A stretch of 32,562 nt of DNA, taken from the NCBI RefSeq assembly GCF_022410465.1, contig NZ_JAJSON010000032.1:1-32562 (forward strand), given 5' to 3'. The notes beneath the pieces were generated by a model. The model was not told the origin of the DNA and did no database searches. It saw nothing but the letters and a program-made list of their open reading frames with translations. Source of the DNA: Christiangramia crocea (lineage in GTDB: Bacteria > Bacteroidota > Bacteroidia > Flavobacteriales > Flavobacteriaceae). This document shows, one piece after another, positions 16,548 through 25,458 of the stretch. Within the stretch, counting starts at the first letter, position 1, and each line of letters begins with the position of its first letter. The position numbers were made by a program, and so were the translations under genes.

Positions 16548-17417
16548 ATGGAAAATTCAGCAAAAAAGAGGGTGATGATTTTTATCGTTTTCCTTGCGGC
16601 ACTTTCACTAGGCTCTTATTTTATTCCTGATGGTTCTAACCTGAAGATGCTGCTCATTATTTGGATCCCGGCAATCGCAGCTCTGCTCACCGCATTGGTT
16701 ACAGGTCTTTCCTTAAAGAGTATAGGCTGGTCCTTCTCCTTTAAATGGATCGCAGCCGGGTGGCTCATCCCGGTAGGATATGGGTTTCTTACTTATGGTC
16801 TTATCTGGCTTACCGGTCTTGGTGAAGTACCCAACCCCACCTTTCTTGAAAGGGCAAGATTCACCATGGGAATGTCTTCAGAGAACGATATCCTTATCAT
16901 CACTTCCGCGTTTTTCTATATCACTATCGTGAATCTTATTCCTAATCTGGTCCTTGCCTTTGGGGAAGAACTTGGATGGCGCGGATTTCTGGTGCCTCAG
17001 CTTTCCAGGTTTACCGGTTTTTGGCTAACAGCTTTACTCAGCGGACTTGTCTGGCTGGGTTGGCATCTTCCGGGGATTATAGCAGGTTCCTATGGTGCTT
17101 CCGAAACTCCTCTTTTCTACCAGGTGTTTTGCTTCAGCCTTCTTATCTTGGCCGGTTCGGTGATATTTGCCTGGATCAGGCTGAGGTCCAACAGCATCTG
17201 GCCGGCAGTGGTGCTCCATGCCACTCATAATGGTGTGATCCAGGCCTTTTTTGAAAGGATCACCCTTGATAATGGCAATACAGAGTATTATGCGGGCGAG
17301 TTCGGGATCGTTCTGCCACTGGTTTCGCTGGTCATAGCCCTAATCTGGATAAGATACGGAAGAATACCCGGGAGGTCCGTAAAACCAATGATGAATAAGG
17401 TTTATTCTGAGGTTTAA
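16548..17417 (+). CDS. CPBP family intramembrane glutamic endopeptidase
   Basis: 289 residues with about eight membrane segments. The three CPBP/ABI motifs are present: EE..R in FGEELGWRGF (Glu140, Glu141, Arg145), the His of GWHLPGI (His173) and HATHNG (His224, His227). These form the glutamate protease site of the Rce1/CAAX-like fold in the inner membrane. Bacterial members process or protect against peptides, but the substrate here is unknown. The next gene downstream, 177 bases away on the same strand, is an ABC exporter, which could be coincidence. The start at 16548 is a clear ATG just before the basic stretch preceding the first helix. Confidence 0.88.
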   Translation: MENSAKKRVMIFIVFLAALSLGSYFIPDGSNLKMLLIIWIPAIAALLTALVTGLSLKSIGWSFSFKWIAAGWLIPVGYGFLTYGLIWLTGLGEVPNPTFLERARFTMGMSSENDILIITSAFFYITIVNLIPNLVLAFGEELGWRGFLVPQLSRFTGFWLTALLSGLVWLGWHLPGIIAGSYGASETPLFYQVFCFSLLILAGSVIFAWIRLRSNSIWPAVVLHATHNGVIQAFFERITLDNGNTEYYAGEFGIVLPLVSLVIALIWIRYGRIPGRSVKPMMNKVYSEV

Positions 17418-17594
17418 TAGTTTGAAGGTTGTACCAAAATAGTTCTCAGTCTGTAACGGAGTTTTCGGGATGGCTTCAGGTTCTTTTTGAAGCTTAGGAA
17501 GTATTCTGATGTTTATAGTTCCATAGAAATTTTGAATATGGAAAGACTGTATCAGCTTTGGAATCCTTCTTAAATTGCAGAAAATAACTGTCAG

Positions 17595-19427
17595 TTGCCA
17601 GGAAAAAAAAGATCTTTCGAGACCAATAATATAAACTTCAGGGAAAGTTTTGCTTCCTTAAAGTTCGTTCCCCGCTTTTTTAAGGAGATCAGGAAAGTGA
17701 ATCCTTTACTTTTTTACTCTAATGTGACGGGGCGTATTCTTAATGCCATACTGCCTGTGGTGATGCTTTGGCTGGGTAAGCTCATCATTGATGAAGTGGT
17801 GGTGCAGATTGGGTTAGAAACCAAAGATATGGAACGTCTCTGGATACTGGTGGCTGTTGAATTCCTGCTGGCTGTTTTTTCTGATCTGCTGAGTCGTGGA
17901 ATAAGTCTTAGTGATGCTTTGCTAGGCGATCAATATTCCATTGAAACATCTGTAAGGATCATTAAAAAGACTTCTGAACTCAACCTGGATCAACTCGAAG
18001 ACTCCGAATTTTATGACAAACTGGAACGAGCCCGGAGACAAACCACGGGAAGGGTAGGTCTTATGTCTAATATCCTTGCGCAGGGTGAAGACCTTATAGT
18101 GATCCTGTCTCTTTTGGCCGGAGTGGTGAGCTTTGAGCCCTGGCTGATTATTTTGCTGGTTGTTTCTGTGGTTCCCACAATCATCAATGAGATAAAATTC
18201 AGCGGTACCAGTTATTCGCTGGCGAGGAGCTGGACCCAGGAACGCCGTGAACTGGATTATCTGCGGTACGCGGGTGCCAGTGACGTCACCGCCAAGGAGG
18301 TGAAATTATTCGGATTGTCCGATTATCTGGCCGATCGTTTTAAAGGACTTTCAGATAAATATTATCAACAAAGTAAGAGACTGGCGAAACAGCGTGCTGG
18401 CTGGGGTTCATTTTTCAATGTGATTGGTACGGCGGCTTATTACGGCGCCTATGTCTTTATTGTCTTTCGCACGGTTGCAGGAGTTTTCAGCCTTGGAGAC
18501 CTTACTTTTCTTTCGGGTTCTTTCAATCGCTTAAGGTCTAAACTTCAGGGGTTTTTTACCCGGTTTACTCAAATTACCGACAGTGCCCTCTACTTACAGG
18601 ATTACTTTGAATTTCTGGACCTTACTTTCGACGAAACCTCTTCCGAAGAAAAACTCCCTATACCAGAAAAGATCGAAAAAGGTTTTGAATTCAGGAATGT
18701 CGGTTTTAAATACCCAAAATCGGATAAGTGGGTGGTTCGAAACATTAATTTTGAATTAAGAGCCGGGGAAAAGCTTGCATTTGTAGGGGAGAACGGTACC
18801 GGCAAAACCACACTTATAAAATTACTGCTTCGGTTCTATGAACCAACAGAAGGGGAAATATTGCTGGAGAATATCCCAGTTAAGAACTATGACCAGACTG
18901 CGTATCGGCAATATTTTGGAGTGATCTTTCAGGATTTTGTAAAATTTGAACTGACCCTGAGAGAAAATATCGCCATGGGAGAGATCGGAGAAATTGAAAA
19001 TCAGGGAAGAATTGATAGTGCGGCAGAGAAAAGTCTCGCCCGCGAAGTGGTGAGCGATCTTCCATTGGGTTACGATCAGCCCCTGGGAAAAAGGTTTAAG
19101 CACGGGAAAGACCTTTCAGGAGGGCAGTGGCAAAAGATAGCTATTGCCAGGGCTTATATGAAGGATGCTGAGGTGCTCATCCTGGACGAACCTACTTCTG
19201 CTTTGGATGCCCGGGCCGAGACCGAAGCTTTCCAGCGATTTATTCAGCTTACAAAGGGGAAAACAGCTGTGATAATTTCACACCGCTTCAGCACCGTGAG
19301 GATAGCTGACAGGATCATGGTTCTAAAAGATGGGTCTGTCCTGGAAATTGGAACTCATGAGGAACTGATGCGCAATGACAAATTATATGCAGAATTATTT
19401 AATTTGCAGGCAGCAGGTTATCAATAA
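17595..19427 (+). CDS. ABC exporter, fused membrane domain and ATPase
   Basis: 610 residues, the half-transporter size. Residues 1 to about 330 are the six-helix membrane domain. The nucleotide-binding domain has Walker A GENGTGKTT (398-406), Q-loop IFQDFVKF, signature LSGGQ (507-511), Walker B with Asp531-Glu532 (LILDEP) and the switch His563 (ISHRFS). All catalytic elements are intact, so it should work as a homodimer. The start is TTG at 17595, the only plausible start before the conserved region. The substrate is unknown. The gene is followed after 27 bases by the esterase-type gene and after that by a second ATPase, all on one strand. Confidence 0.88.
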   Translation: MPGKKRSFETNNINFRESFASLKFVPRFFKEIRKVNPLLFYSNVTGRILNAILPVVMLWLGKLIIDEVVVQIGLETKDMERLWILVAVEFLLAVFSDLLSRGISLSDALLGDQYSIETSVRIIKKTSELNLDQLEDSEFYDKLERARRQTTGRVGLMSNILAQGEDLIVILSLLAGVVSFEPWLIILLVVSVVPTIINEIKFSGTSYSLARSWTQERRELDYLRYAGASDVTAKEVKLFGLSDYLADRFKGLSDKYYQQSKRLAKQRAGWGSFFNVIGTAAYYGAYVFIVFRTVAGVFSLGDLTFLSGSFNRLRSKLQGFFTRFTQITDSALYLQDYFEFLDLTFDETSSEEKLPIPEKIEKGFEFRNVGFKYPKSDKWVVRNINFELRAGEKLAFVGENGTGKTTLIKLLLRFYEPTEGEILLENIPVKNYDQTAYRQYFGVIFQDFVKFELTLRENIAMGEIGEIENQGRIDSAAEKSLAREVVSDLPLGYDQPLGKRFKHGKDLSGGQWQKIAIARAYMKDAEVLILDEPTSALDARAETEAFQRFIQLTKGKTAVIISHRFSTVRIADRIMVLKDGSVLEIGTHEELMRNDKLYAELFNLQAAGYQ

Positions 19428-19454
19428 ACAATTAAAATACAAAAAGTTTAAATA

Positions 19455-20357
19455 ATGAAAAAACAACTCTTGGGGCTCATTTTCTTTTCGGTTTTTTATT
19501 CAGGTTTTTCCCAACATGCAAGCCTCCCGCTATGGCCTGAAGGTGTTCCAAACAGCCAGCCTTCCGCTGAAAAGGAGGTAGCCGATGCTGGTGGTATTCT
19601 CTGGATTACCCAGGTGCAGGAGCCCGAGATACAGGTCTTCCTGCCGCCAGAAAATATTTCTACTGGTCAGGCGGTGGTGATTTGCCCCGGCGGAGGTTAC
19701 CAGGGCCTGGCCTTCGACTGGGAAGGAACCCAGATCGCAAAATGGCTGAATACTAAAGGGATTGCCGGGATCGTGTTAAAGTACCGGCTGCCTTCTTCGG
19801 CGTCGGTGAAAGTGGGTTATGCGGCGCCATTACAGGATGTTCAGAAGGCAATGAGAATGGTGCGGTCGCATTCCGAAGACTGGAATCTGGCCAGGGATAA
19901 GGTGGGTGTAATTGGTTTTTCCGCAGGTGGGCACCTGGCTTCTACTTTGGGCACCCACTTCGAGAATGAAGATTCCCAGGCTTCCAGACCCGATTTCATG
20001 GCACTGATTTATCCCGTGATCAGCATGAAGAATGAACTTACCCACCAGGGTTCCCGAAATGCCCTGCTGGGGCAAAGTCCTGATGAAGACCTGGTTGAAA
20101 GCTTCTCAAATGAAACAAGGGTTTCTGAAAAGACTCCGCCAACTTTTTTGATACACGCGACCGATGACGAAGCGGTGCCTGTGGAAAACAGCCTGGCTTT
20201 TTATACAGCTCTGAAGGATAATGATATCCCGGTAGAAATGCATATTTACCCGGAGGGCGGACATGGTTTTTCCCTGGGGACCGGTAATGAGTTGCTGCAA
20301 TCCTGGCCTGAATTATTTTACACCTGGCTGAAGAACCTGGAAGAAGAAAAGGACTGA
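19455..20357 (+). CDS. Exported alpha/beta hydrolase, acetyl-xylan-esterase/BD-FAE type
   Basis: 300 residues. The signal peptide ends near FSQ (residue 20). The hydrolase core has the oxyanion segment VVICPGGGYQGLAFDWEG, nucleophile elbow GFSAGG (Ser156), acid DDEAVPV (Asp237 or 238) and EGGHGFSLG (His270). This is the pattern of small lipase/esterase proteins that deacetylate sugars or hydrolyse feruloyl esters. Which ester it uses cannot be read from sequence. It is probably periplasmic or lies at the outer membrane. It is spaced 27 bases from the ABC exporter before it and 27 bases from the ATPase after it, so the three may share a transcript. Confidence 0.85.
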   Translation: MKKQLLGLIFFSVFYSGFSQHASLPLWPEGVPNSQPSAEKEVADAGGILWITQVQEPEIQVFLPPENISTGQAVVICPGGGYQGLAFDWEGTQIAKWLNTKGIAGIVLKYRLPSSASVKVGYAAPLQDVQKAMRMVRSHSEDWNLARDKVGVIGFSAGGHLASTLGTHFENEDSQASRPDFMALIYPVISMKNELTHQGSRNALLGQSPDEDLVESFSNETRVSEKTPPTFLIHATDDEAVPVENSLAFYTALKDNDIPVEMHIYPEGGHGFSLGTGNELLQSWPELFYTWLKNLEEEKD

Positions 20358-20384
20358 AGTAAGAATGGATGAAAAACTGAATCT

Positions 20385-21620
20385 TTGAAGCATTATGCTA
20401 TATACGGTGAGATAGCCGATCCTGAGAATCTTCCGGCTCAGCTGTTTAAAGTTATGCCTGAAGCTGAACTTAGCGACCTGAGAGGAAAGCAAGGAGCTGT
20501 CTTTTCTAATGCTGAGCTGGAAAAGCACCTGGAAGACGACCATCGCCATGGCCGTTCAAAACTGGTGAATTCCGGCCGGTCACTTTGCAGCCTTTCGGCC
20601 GGGGAGAGGAGAAAGGCACTACTTAATTACCTGCTCGATCAGCAACCTGATTTTTTGATCCTGGACAATCCTTTCGACTCGCTAGATCGGGAGTCGGTGG
20701 AGGATTTGAAGCTTCAGTTAGAAAAGCTTTCCAAAGAGATTCAGGTTATCCTGCTATATCACAGGCAGGAAGATCTTTTGCCGTTTATTGATGAGGTGTT
20801 CAGGATAAAATCGGGAAAAGCCATAAGGCATTCAAAAGCAGGTTTTCATCCTGAAGATACTTCAAGAGTGGATCTTTCTCAGCTTCAAAGTCTTCCTCCT
20901 CCCCCGGTTTGCTTTAAGAAGCAACCAGAAGTTCTGGTTAAGCTGGAGCAGGTTTCTGTAAGATATGAAGACCGGCCCATTTTATCCAATATCAGCTGGG
21001 AGGTGAAAAAAGGTGAATTCTGGAAGCTCTCCGGTCCCAATGGTGCCGGGAAAACCACCTTGCTGAGTATGATCTACGGGGATAATCCCAAAGCTTACGG
21101 AGAAAATATTTTTCTCTTCGGAAATAGAAAAGGCAGCGGTGAAACGGTATGGGAGATCAAAAGAAAAATAGGTTATTTTTCTCCGAATCTAACCGAATTC
21201 TTTACACGACGGAATACGGTACTGGAAATGATTATTTCAGGACTGCTGGACAGCGTGGGGCTTTATCAGAAGCCGTCGAGGCAGCAGGTGGTATGCGCTG
21301 AGGAGTGGCTAAAACTGCTGAAAATGGAAGATTTACAAAAGAAGATATTTGTAGACCTGCCCTTGCTGGAACAACGCGAAGTGCTTATAGCGCGGGCAAT
21401 GATAAAGCATCCGCCGCTGCTTATCCTTGACGAACCCACCACAGGCCTGAATGATGAAAGCGCTCTAACGATCACCGGCCTGGTGAACAGCATTGCCAGG
21501 AATAGTGACACTGCCATTATCTATGTTTCGCACCGGGAGGAAAAAGGCCTCATGCCTGAAAGGGAATTAAGTCTTATTCCAGGGGAGAAGGGTTCCAGGG
21601 GTGAGATTAGCAGCTTCTAA
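20385..21620 (+). CDS. Double-NBD ABC ATPase with split active sites
   Basis: 411 residues, two ABC domains and no membrane segments. Domain 1 has a signature (LSAGE, 70-74) but no Walker A, and its Walker B is LILDNP, with Asn95 in place of the catalytic Glu. Domain 2 has Walker A GPNGAGKTT (217-225), Walker B LILDEP (Asp349, Glu350) and the switch His383, but its signature is LPLLEQ (325-330) rather than LSGGQ. In a head-to-tail sandwich, domain 2 Walker A would pair with the domain 1 signature to give one complete site. This resembles ModF/PhrA-like soluble ATPases. Function unknown. The start is TTG at 20385. Confidence 0.82.
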   Translation: MKHYAIYGEIADPENLPAQLFKVMPEAELSDLRGKQGAVFSNAELEKHLEDDHRHGRSKLVNSGRSLCSLSAGERRKALLNYLLDQQPDFLILDNPFDSLDRESVEDLKLQLEKLSKEIQVILLYHRQEDLLPFIDEVFRIKSGKAIRHSKAGFHPEDTSRVDLSQLQSLPPPPVCFKKQPEVLVKLEQVSVRYEDRPILSNISWEVKKGEFWKLSGPNGAGKTTLLSMIYGDNPKAYGENIFLFGNRKGSGETVWEIKRKIGYFSPNLTEFFTRRNTVLEMIISGLLDSVGLYQKPSRQQVVCAEEWLKLLKMEDLQKKIFVDLPLLEQREVLIARAMIKHPPLLILDEPTTGLNDESALTITGLVNSIARNSDTAIIYVSHREEKGLMPERELSLIPGEKGSRGEISSF

Positions 21621-21803
21621 AATAGAAGGAAGCACCTGTGGTTTCCCCTGCACCAATAAGAGTAAAATTACAGTTTTATTTTCGTCTTGATCTGCCTGTG
21701 CTTATAATGGGGAATAGCTGAAAACCTGTGAATAAAATAGAAAGGCTTTTTCCTTTAGAAAACTTGGATTCTGTATTTTAGCGCTTATTAAAATCCGCAA
21801 ATT

Positions 21804-24419
21804 TTGGCAGCGAAAAAATCCCCGAAGGTGACTCCTTTAATGAAACAATATAACAGCATCAAGCTGAAATATCCGGATGCCTTATTATTGTTCAGAGTCG
21901 GGGACTTTTATGAGACCTTTGGTGAAGATGCGGTTAAGACTGCCCGTATTCTGAATATAGTCCTCACCAACCGGAACAACGGAAGCGAACGTACCGAGCT
22001 GGCGGGATTCCCGCATCATTCGCTTAACACCTATCTTCCAAAACTGGTAAAGGCAGGTGAGAGGGTGGCGATCTGTGATCAGCTGGAAGATCCCAAGATG
22101 ACCAAGACCATCGTAAAACGCGGAGTGACCGAACTGGTGACACCCGGGGTGGCGATGAACGATGATATACTTCACAGCAAATCCAATAATTTTCTCTGTT
22201 CGGTGCATTTCGGAAAGAAGAACCTTGGGGTTTCCTTTCTGGATGTGTCTACAGGTGAATTTTTATGCGCCCAGGGAAACAGGGAATATATAGATAAGCT
22301 GCTTCAGAATTTCAGCCCCAGCGAGATCCTGGTTCAGAAGAAATATAAAAAGGAATTTTCAGATCAGTTCGGGAAGGACCTTCACTGTTTTTACCTGGAT
22401 GACTGGGTCTTTAAAAGCGATTATGCCGAAGAGACGCTTAATGCACATTTTCAGACTAAATCTCTGAAGGGCTTCGGGATAGATCACCTGGAAGACGGGA
22501 TCATCGCTTCGGGAGCGGTGCTATATTATTTGGCAGAAACACGACATCACAGGCTTCAGCATATCACATCCATCAACCGTATAGCCGAAGAGGAATATGT
22601 TTGGATGGACAGGTTTACCATCAGGAACCTTGAATTGTATCATTCAACGGCTGCCAATGCGGTGACCCTGCTTGATGTGATAGACAAGACCATCTCACCC
22701 ATGGGAGGCCGGTTATTAAAGCGCTGGCTGGCCCTGCCGCTTAAGAATGCCGAGCTTATAGAGAAAAGGCTGGAGGTGGTGGATTACCTTATAAAACATC
22801 CCGAAACTCATGGCGATATCCAGGATCAGATAAGGGAGATCAGTGATCTGGAGAGGCTTATTTCCAAGGTTGCTACTCAAAGGATTAGTCCGCGTGAGGT
22901 CAACCAGCTTAAGAATTCTCTGAATGCCATTATTCCGGTAAAGGAAATTGCTACAAAATGTGATAATGAAGCATTAAAGGTTATTGGTGATAATCTGCAT
23001 TCCTGTGAGCTGCTTCGTAAGAAGATCGAAGAGAGCATCAGCGAGGAGGCGCCGGTGAATGTACAGAAGGGGAATGTGATCGCCAAAGGATTTTCAAAGG
23101 AGCTGGATGAGCTTCGGGACATAGCTTACTTCGGAAAGGATTACCTGGACGGGATGATCAAACGCGAGACCGAGGCGACGGGCATCTCTTCCCTGAAGAT
23201 TGGCAATAACAATGTCTATGGTTACTATATCGAGGTAAGGAATACCCATAAAGATAAGGTTCCCGAGGGCTGGACGCGTAAGCAGACCCTTGTGAATGCC
23301 GAAAGGTATATCACCGAAGAACTTAAGGAATATGAATCCAAGATCCTGGGTGCCGAAGAGAAGATACTTCAGCTGGAGCAGGAACTTTTCGGAAAGCTCA
23401 TCGCCTGGATGGGAGATTATATAGATCCTGTTCAGCAGAATGCAAGATTGATCGCAAGGCTTGATTGCCTGTGTTCCTTTGCGCAACAGGCCCAGGCTGA
23501 AAATTACTGCCGCCCACAAATTACCGATACCCATGCCCTGGATATCGAAGAGGGCAGGCATCCCGTGATCGAAAAGCAATTGCCTCCGGGCGAGGTCTAT
23601 GTGACCAATAATCTTCACCTGGACAGGGAAGAACAGCAGATAATTATGATCACCGGGCCTAATATGAGTGGTAAGTCGGCCATTTTAAGGCAGACCGCCC
23701 TTATAGTGCTCATGGCCCAGATGGGAAGTTTTGTGCCGGCAAAGTCGGCAGAGATAGGTCTTGTGGACAAGATCTTTACCAGGGTAGGGGCCAGTGATAA
23801 TATCTCTATGGGTGAATCTACTTTCATGGTAGAGATGAACGAAACGGCCAGTATCCTTAACAATATTTCAGATCGCAGCCTGGTTCTTCTGGATGAGATA
23901 GGACGGGGTACCAGTACTTATGACGGTATCTCCATCGCCTGGGCGATAAGCGAATACCTGCATGAGCATCCGGCGAGACCAAAGACCCTTTTTGCGACTC
24001 ATTACCATGAACTTAATGAGATGTGCGATACTTTTGATCGTATCAAGAATTTCAATGTTTCGGTAAAGGAATTAAAGGATAATGTCCTGTTCCTTCGAAA
24101 GCTGGTGCCTGGAGGCAGCGAGCACAGTTTCGGGATACATGTGGCGAAGATGGCGGGAATGCCACAAATGGTATTGCACCGCGCCAATAAGATACTTCAA
24201 AAACTGGAGGCTTCACATTCCATGGAAGATTCGGGAGAGATCCTTAAAAAATCAGCCGAAGACGAGATGCAGCTTAGTTTCTTTAATCTTGACGATCCTT
24301 TACTGGAAGACCTGAAGCAGGAACTTATCGGCATCGATATAGATACCCTTACACCTGTAGAAGCTTTGATGAAGCTTAACGAGATCAAGAGGATGCTGGG
24401 AAACAGCAAGCAAAATTGA
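21804..24419 (+). CDS. mutS: DNA mismatch repair protein MutS
   Basis: 871 residues, full length. The N-terminal mismatch-sensing motif is GDFYE (Phe35, Glu37). The lever and clamp region follows, then the ATPase: Walker A GPNMSGKS (618-625), STFMVEMNE, Walker B region [12 protein letters not shown] (Asp697, Glu698) and ATHYHEL. The C-terminal tail ends with a helix-loop like the tetramer region ([16 protein letters not shown]). It binds mismatches in DNA as a dimer and recruits MutL. The start is TTG at 21804, chosen because [17 protein letters not shown] matches the usual beginning of flavobacterial MutS. No mutL lies in this window. Confidence 0.95.
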   Translation: MAAKKSPKVTPLMKQYNSIKLKYPDALLLFRVGDFYETFGEDAVKTARILNIVLTNRNNGSERTELAGFPHHSLNTYLPKLVKAGERVAICDQLEDPKMTKTIVKRGVTELVTPGVAMNDDILHSKSNNFLCSVHFGKKNLGVSFLDVSTGEFLCAQGNREYIDKLLQNFSPSEILVQKKYKKEFSDQFGKDLHCFYLDDWVFKSDYAEETLNAHFQTKSLKGFGIDHLEDGIIASGAVLYYLAETRHHRLQHITSINRIAEEEYVWMDRFTIRNLELYHSTAANAVTLLDVIDKTISPMGGRLLKRWLALPLKNAELIEKRLEVVDYLIKHPETHGDIQDQIREISDLERLISKVATQRISPREVNQLKNSLNAIIPVKEIATKCDNEALKVIGDNLHSCELLRKKIEESISEEAPVNVQKGNVIAKGFSKELDELRDIAYFGKDYLDGMIKRETEATGISSLKIGNNNVYGYYIEVRNTHKDKVPEGWTRKQTLVNAERYITEELKEYESKILGAEEKILQLEQELFGKLIAWMGDYIDPVQQNARLIARLDCLCSFAQQAQAENYCRPQITDTHALDIEEGRHPVIEKQLPPGEVYVTNNLHLDREEQQIIMITGPNMSGKSAILRQTALIVLMAQMGSFVPAKSAEIGLVDKIFTRVGASDNISMGESTFMVEMNETASILNNISDRSLVLLDEIGRGTSTYDGISIAWAISEYLHEHPARPKTLFATHYHELNEMCDTFDRIKNFNVSVKELKDNVLFLRKLVPGGSEHSFGIHVAKMAGMPQMVLHRANKILQKLEASHSMEDSGEILKKSAEDEMQLSFFNLDDPLLEDLKQELIGIDIDTLTPVEALMKLNEIKRMLGNSKQN

Positions 24420-24798
24420 AAATGGATAATTGAAAATTGACTATTAATTATCTTTTGTCAGGTCATTGTTATCCGCCTCTGGCGGAAAAGAAATCTCTGT
24501 TTAATTTGTAGTTCATAGTCGGTAGTCTGGAGTGTGTAGTTGTCATTCCGAGCGGAGCGAAGAAATCTTATGTTAGTTTATCGATCATTGTTAGTAGTCT
24601 TAAGTTTTAATCTGTCATTCCGATCCGGCACAGGCGGAGAAGGAATCTCAGGTTAGGTGGTAGTAGCTTGTAGAAACTTGTAACTTTCAACTTACAGCTT
24701 AATACAGCTATTCCCTTCATTCCAAGAAAGAAAGCTTTACGCTTATTGCTTAGAGCTTAAAGCTATTGGCCAAAGGCCAATTTTTCTCCAAAAAATGC
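24420..24798. repeat. Gene-free region with dispersed repeat units
   Basis: No gene is visible between mutS and the tRNA promoter. Two TCATTCCGA...GAA(G)AAATCT or GGAATCTC units lie at 24541-24570 and 24613-24650, related to those at 4982 and 5217. A CCGCCTCTGGCGG hairpin lies at 24472-24484. Otherwise it is AT-rich sequence with many short near-repeats of AATTGAAAATTGA and GTAGT type. Confidence 0.6.
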
Positions 24799-24828
24799 TT
24801 TGCTATTATTAGATTTGTATTAAATTTG
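24799..24828 (+). promoter_or_regulatory. Bacteroidota-type promoter for tRNA-Gly
   Basis: TTTG at 24799-24802 and TAAATTTG at 24821-24828, with an 18-base spacer, match the -33 TTTG and -7 TAnnTTTG consensus of Bacteroidota housekeeping promoters. It lies 47 bases before the tRNA. Confidence 0.65.
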
Positions 24829-24875
24829 CCTCCGCAATATTCGCTATAAAAGCACAGCGGAAGTTCTTAAAAAAC

Positions 24876-24948
24876 GCGAAAATAGCTCAGTTGGTAGAGC
24901 GCCACCTTGCCAAGGTGGAGGTCGCGGGTTCGAATCCCGTTTTTCGCT
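24876..24948 (+). tRNA. tRNA-Gly (anticodon GCC)
   Basis: 73 bases. Acceptor arms GCGAAAA (24876-24882) and TTTTCGC (24941-24947), discriminator T as usual for bacterial tRNA-Gly. Anticodon stem CCACC/GGTGG encloses TTGCCAA with GCC at 24909-24911. T arm GCGGG-TTCGAAT-CCCGT. CCA is not encoded. Confidence 0.95.
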
Positions 24949-24966
24949 CTTGAAATATTAGAAATG

Positions 24967-24990
24967 AACCCCGGTTTGTCGGGGTTTTAT
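24967..24990 (+). terminator. Terminator-like hairpin between the tRNAs
   Basis: AACCCCG, GTTTGT loop, CGGGGTT followed by TT. It could end the tRNA-Gly transcript or be read through. No clear promoter was seen for tRNA-Leu behind it. Confidence 0.65.
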
Positions 24991-24995
24991 TTTTC

Positions 24996-25017
24996 GCTCG
25001 GATGGTAGGTAGACACG
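24996..25017 (+). pseudogene. 22-nt copy of the tRNA-Leu 5' end
   Basis: GCTCGGATGGT, an A, then GGTAGACACG. This equals the first 27 bases of the true tRNA-Leu with GGAATT replaced by A. It cannot fold as a tRNA and ends just before AAGTTCTTAAAA, a sequence also found upstream of tRNA-Gly (24861). Confidence 0.7.
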
Positions 25018-25050
25018 AGCAAGTTCTTAAAATATTGAAAATGATTGTAC

Positions 25051-25136
25051 GCTCGGATGGTGGAATTGGTAGACACGTTGGACTTAAAATCCAATGACCA
25101 GCAACGGTCGTGCGGGTTCAAGTCCCGCTCCGAGTA
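25051..25136 (+). tRNA. tRNA-Leu (anticodon TAA)
   Basis: 86 bases with a long variable arm as expected for class II tRNA. Acceptor arms GCTCGGA (25051-25057) and TCCGAGT (25129-25135) with a G-T first pair, discriminator A. Anticodon stem TTGGA/TCCAA encloses CTTAAAA with TAA at 25085-25087. T loop TTCAAGT. The first 27 bases and the last 28 bases each have a diverged copy nearby. Confidence 0.95.
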
Positions 25137-25138
25137 CA
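25125..25138 (+). repeat. 14-bp direct repeat, left copy (tRNA-Leu 3' end)
   Basis: CCGCTCCGAGTACA, identical to 25528-25541. The two bracket the GIY-YIG gene and its palindrome, so they could be attachment-site-like ends. Confidence 0.75.
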
Positions 25139-25139
25139 G

Positions 25140-25176
25140 AAACCCTCTTAATCTTTTGATTTTGAGGGTTTTTTGT
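25140..25176 (+). terminator. Terminator after tRNA-Leu
   Basis: AAACCCTC (25140-25147) and GAGGGTTT (25164-25171), followed by TTT and more T residues, three bases after the tRNA end. Confidence 0.8.
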
Positions 25177-25212
25177 TTTTTAGGAATTACATTTAAATAA
25201 AAAATCGTATAA

Positions 25213-25458
25213 ATGGCTGAGGTTTATATTCTTTATTCTCCCTCTATTGATTCCTATTATATTGGTAGTTGCGAGGATTTTGAAAAACGTTTATCTCAAC
25301 ATTTAAATGGAGTATATAAAATTGCATTTACTAAAAAAGCTCATGATCGGCAGAAATATCTGCTTATTCAAGATCTTTCATATTCTCAGGCAAGACAAAT
25401 TGAAATTCATATCAAAAAGATGAAATCAGTCAAATACATTAGTAATATTAAGAAATGA
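25213..25458 (+). CDS. Single-domain GIY-YIG endonuclease-like protein
   Basis: 81 residues, the size of a bare GIY-YIG domain. VYI (4-6) and YIG (16-18) form the first two strands, Arg26 lies in EDFEKRLSQH, and Glu64 in ARQIEIHIKKMK matches the metal-binding Glu. The catalytic set is therefore intact, although it lacks any DNA-binding extension. Such proteins are UvrC/Slx1-like nucleases of unknown cellular role in Bacteroidota. The start ATG at 25213 follows an A-rich leader. It lies just after tRNA-Leu and before a large palindrome at 25495, and is bracketed by a 14-bp repeat. A truncated relative lies at 13715. Base composition is more AT-rich than in mutS. Confidence 0.85.
   Translation: MAEVYILYSPSIDSYYIGSCEDFEKRLSQHLNGVYKIAFTKKAHDRQKYLLIQDLSYSQARQIEIHIKKMKSVKYISNIKK

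Noticed and set aside
23094-23618. 174-codon open frame antisense to mutS
   Set aside because: Long only because of mutS codon bias; mutS on the other strand has all its motifs.
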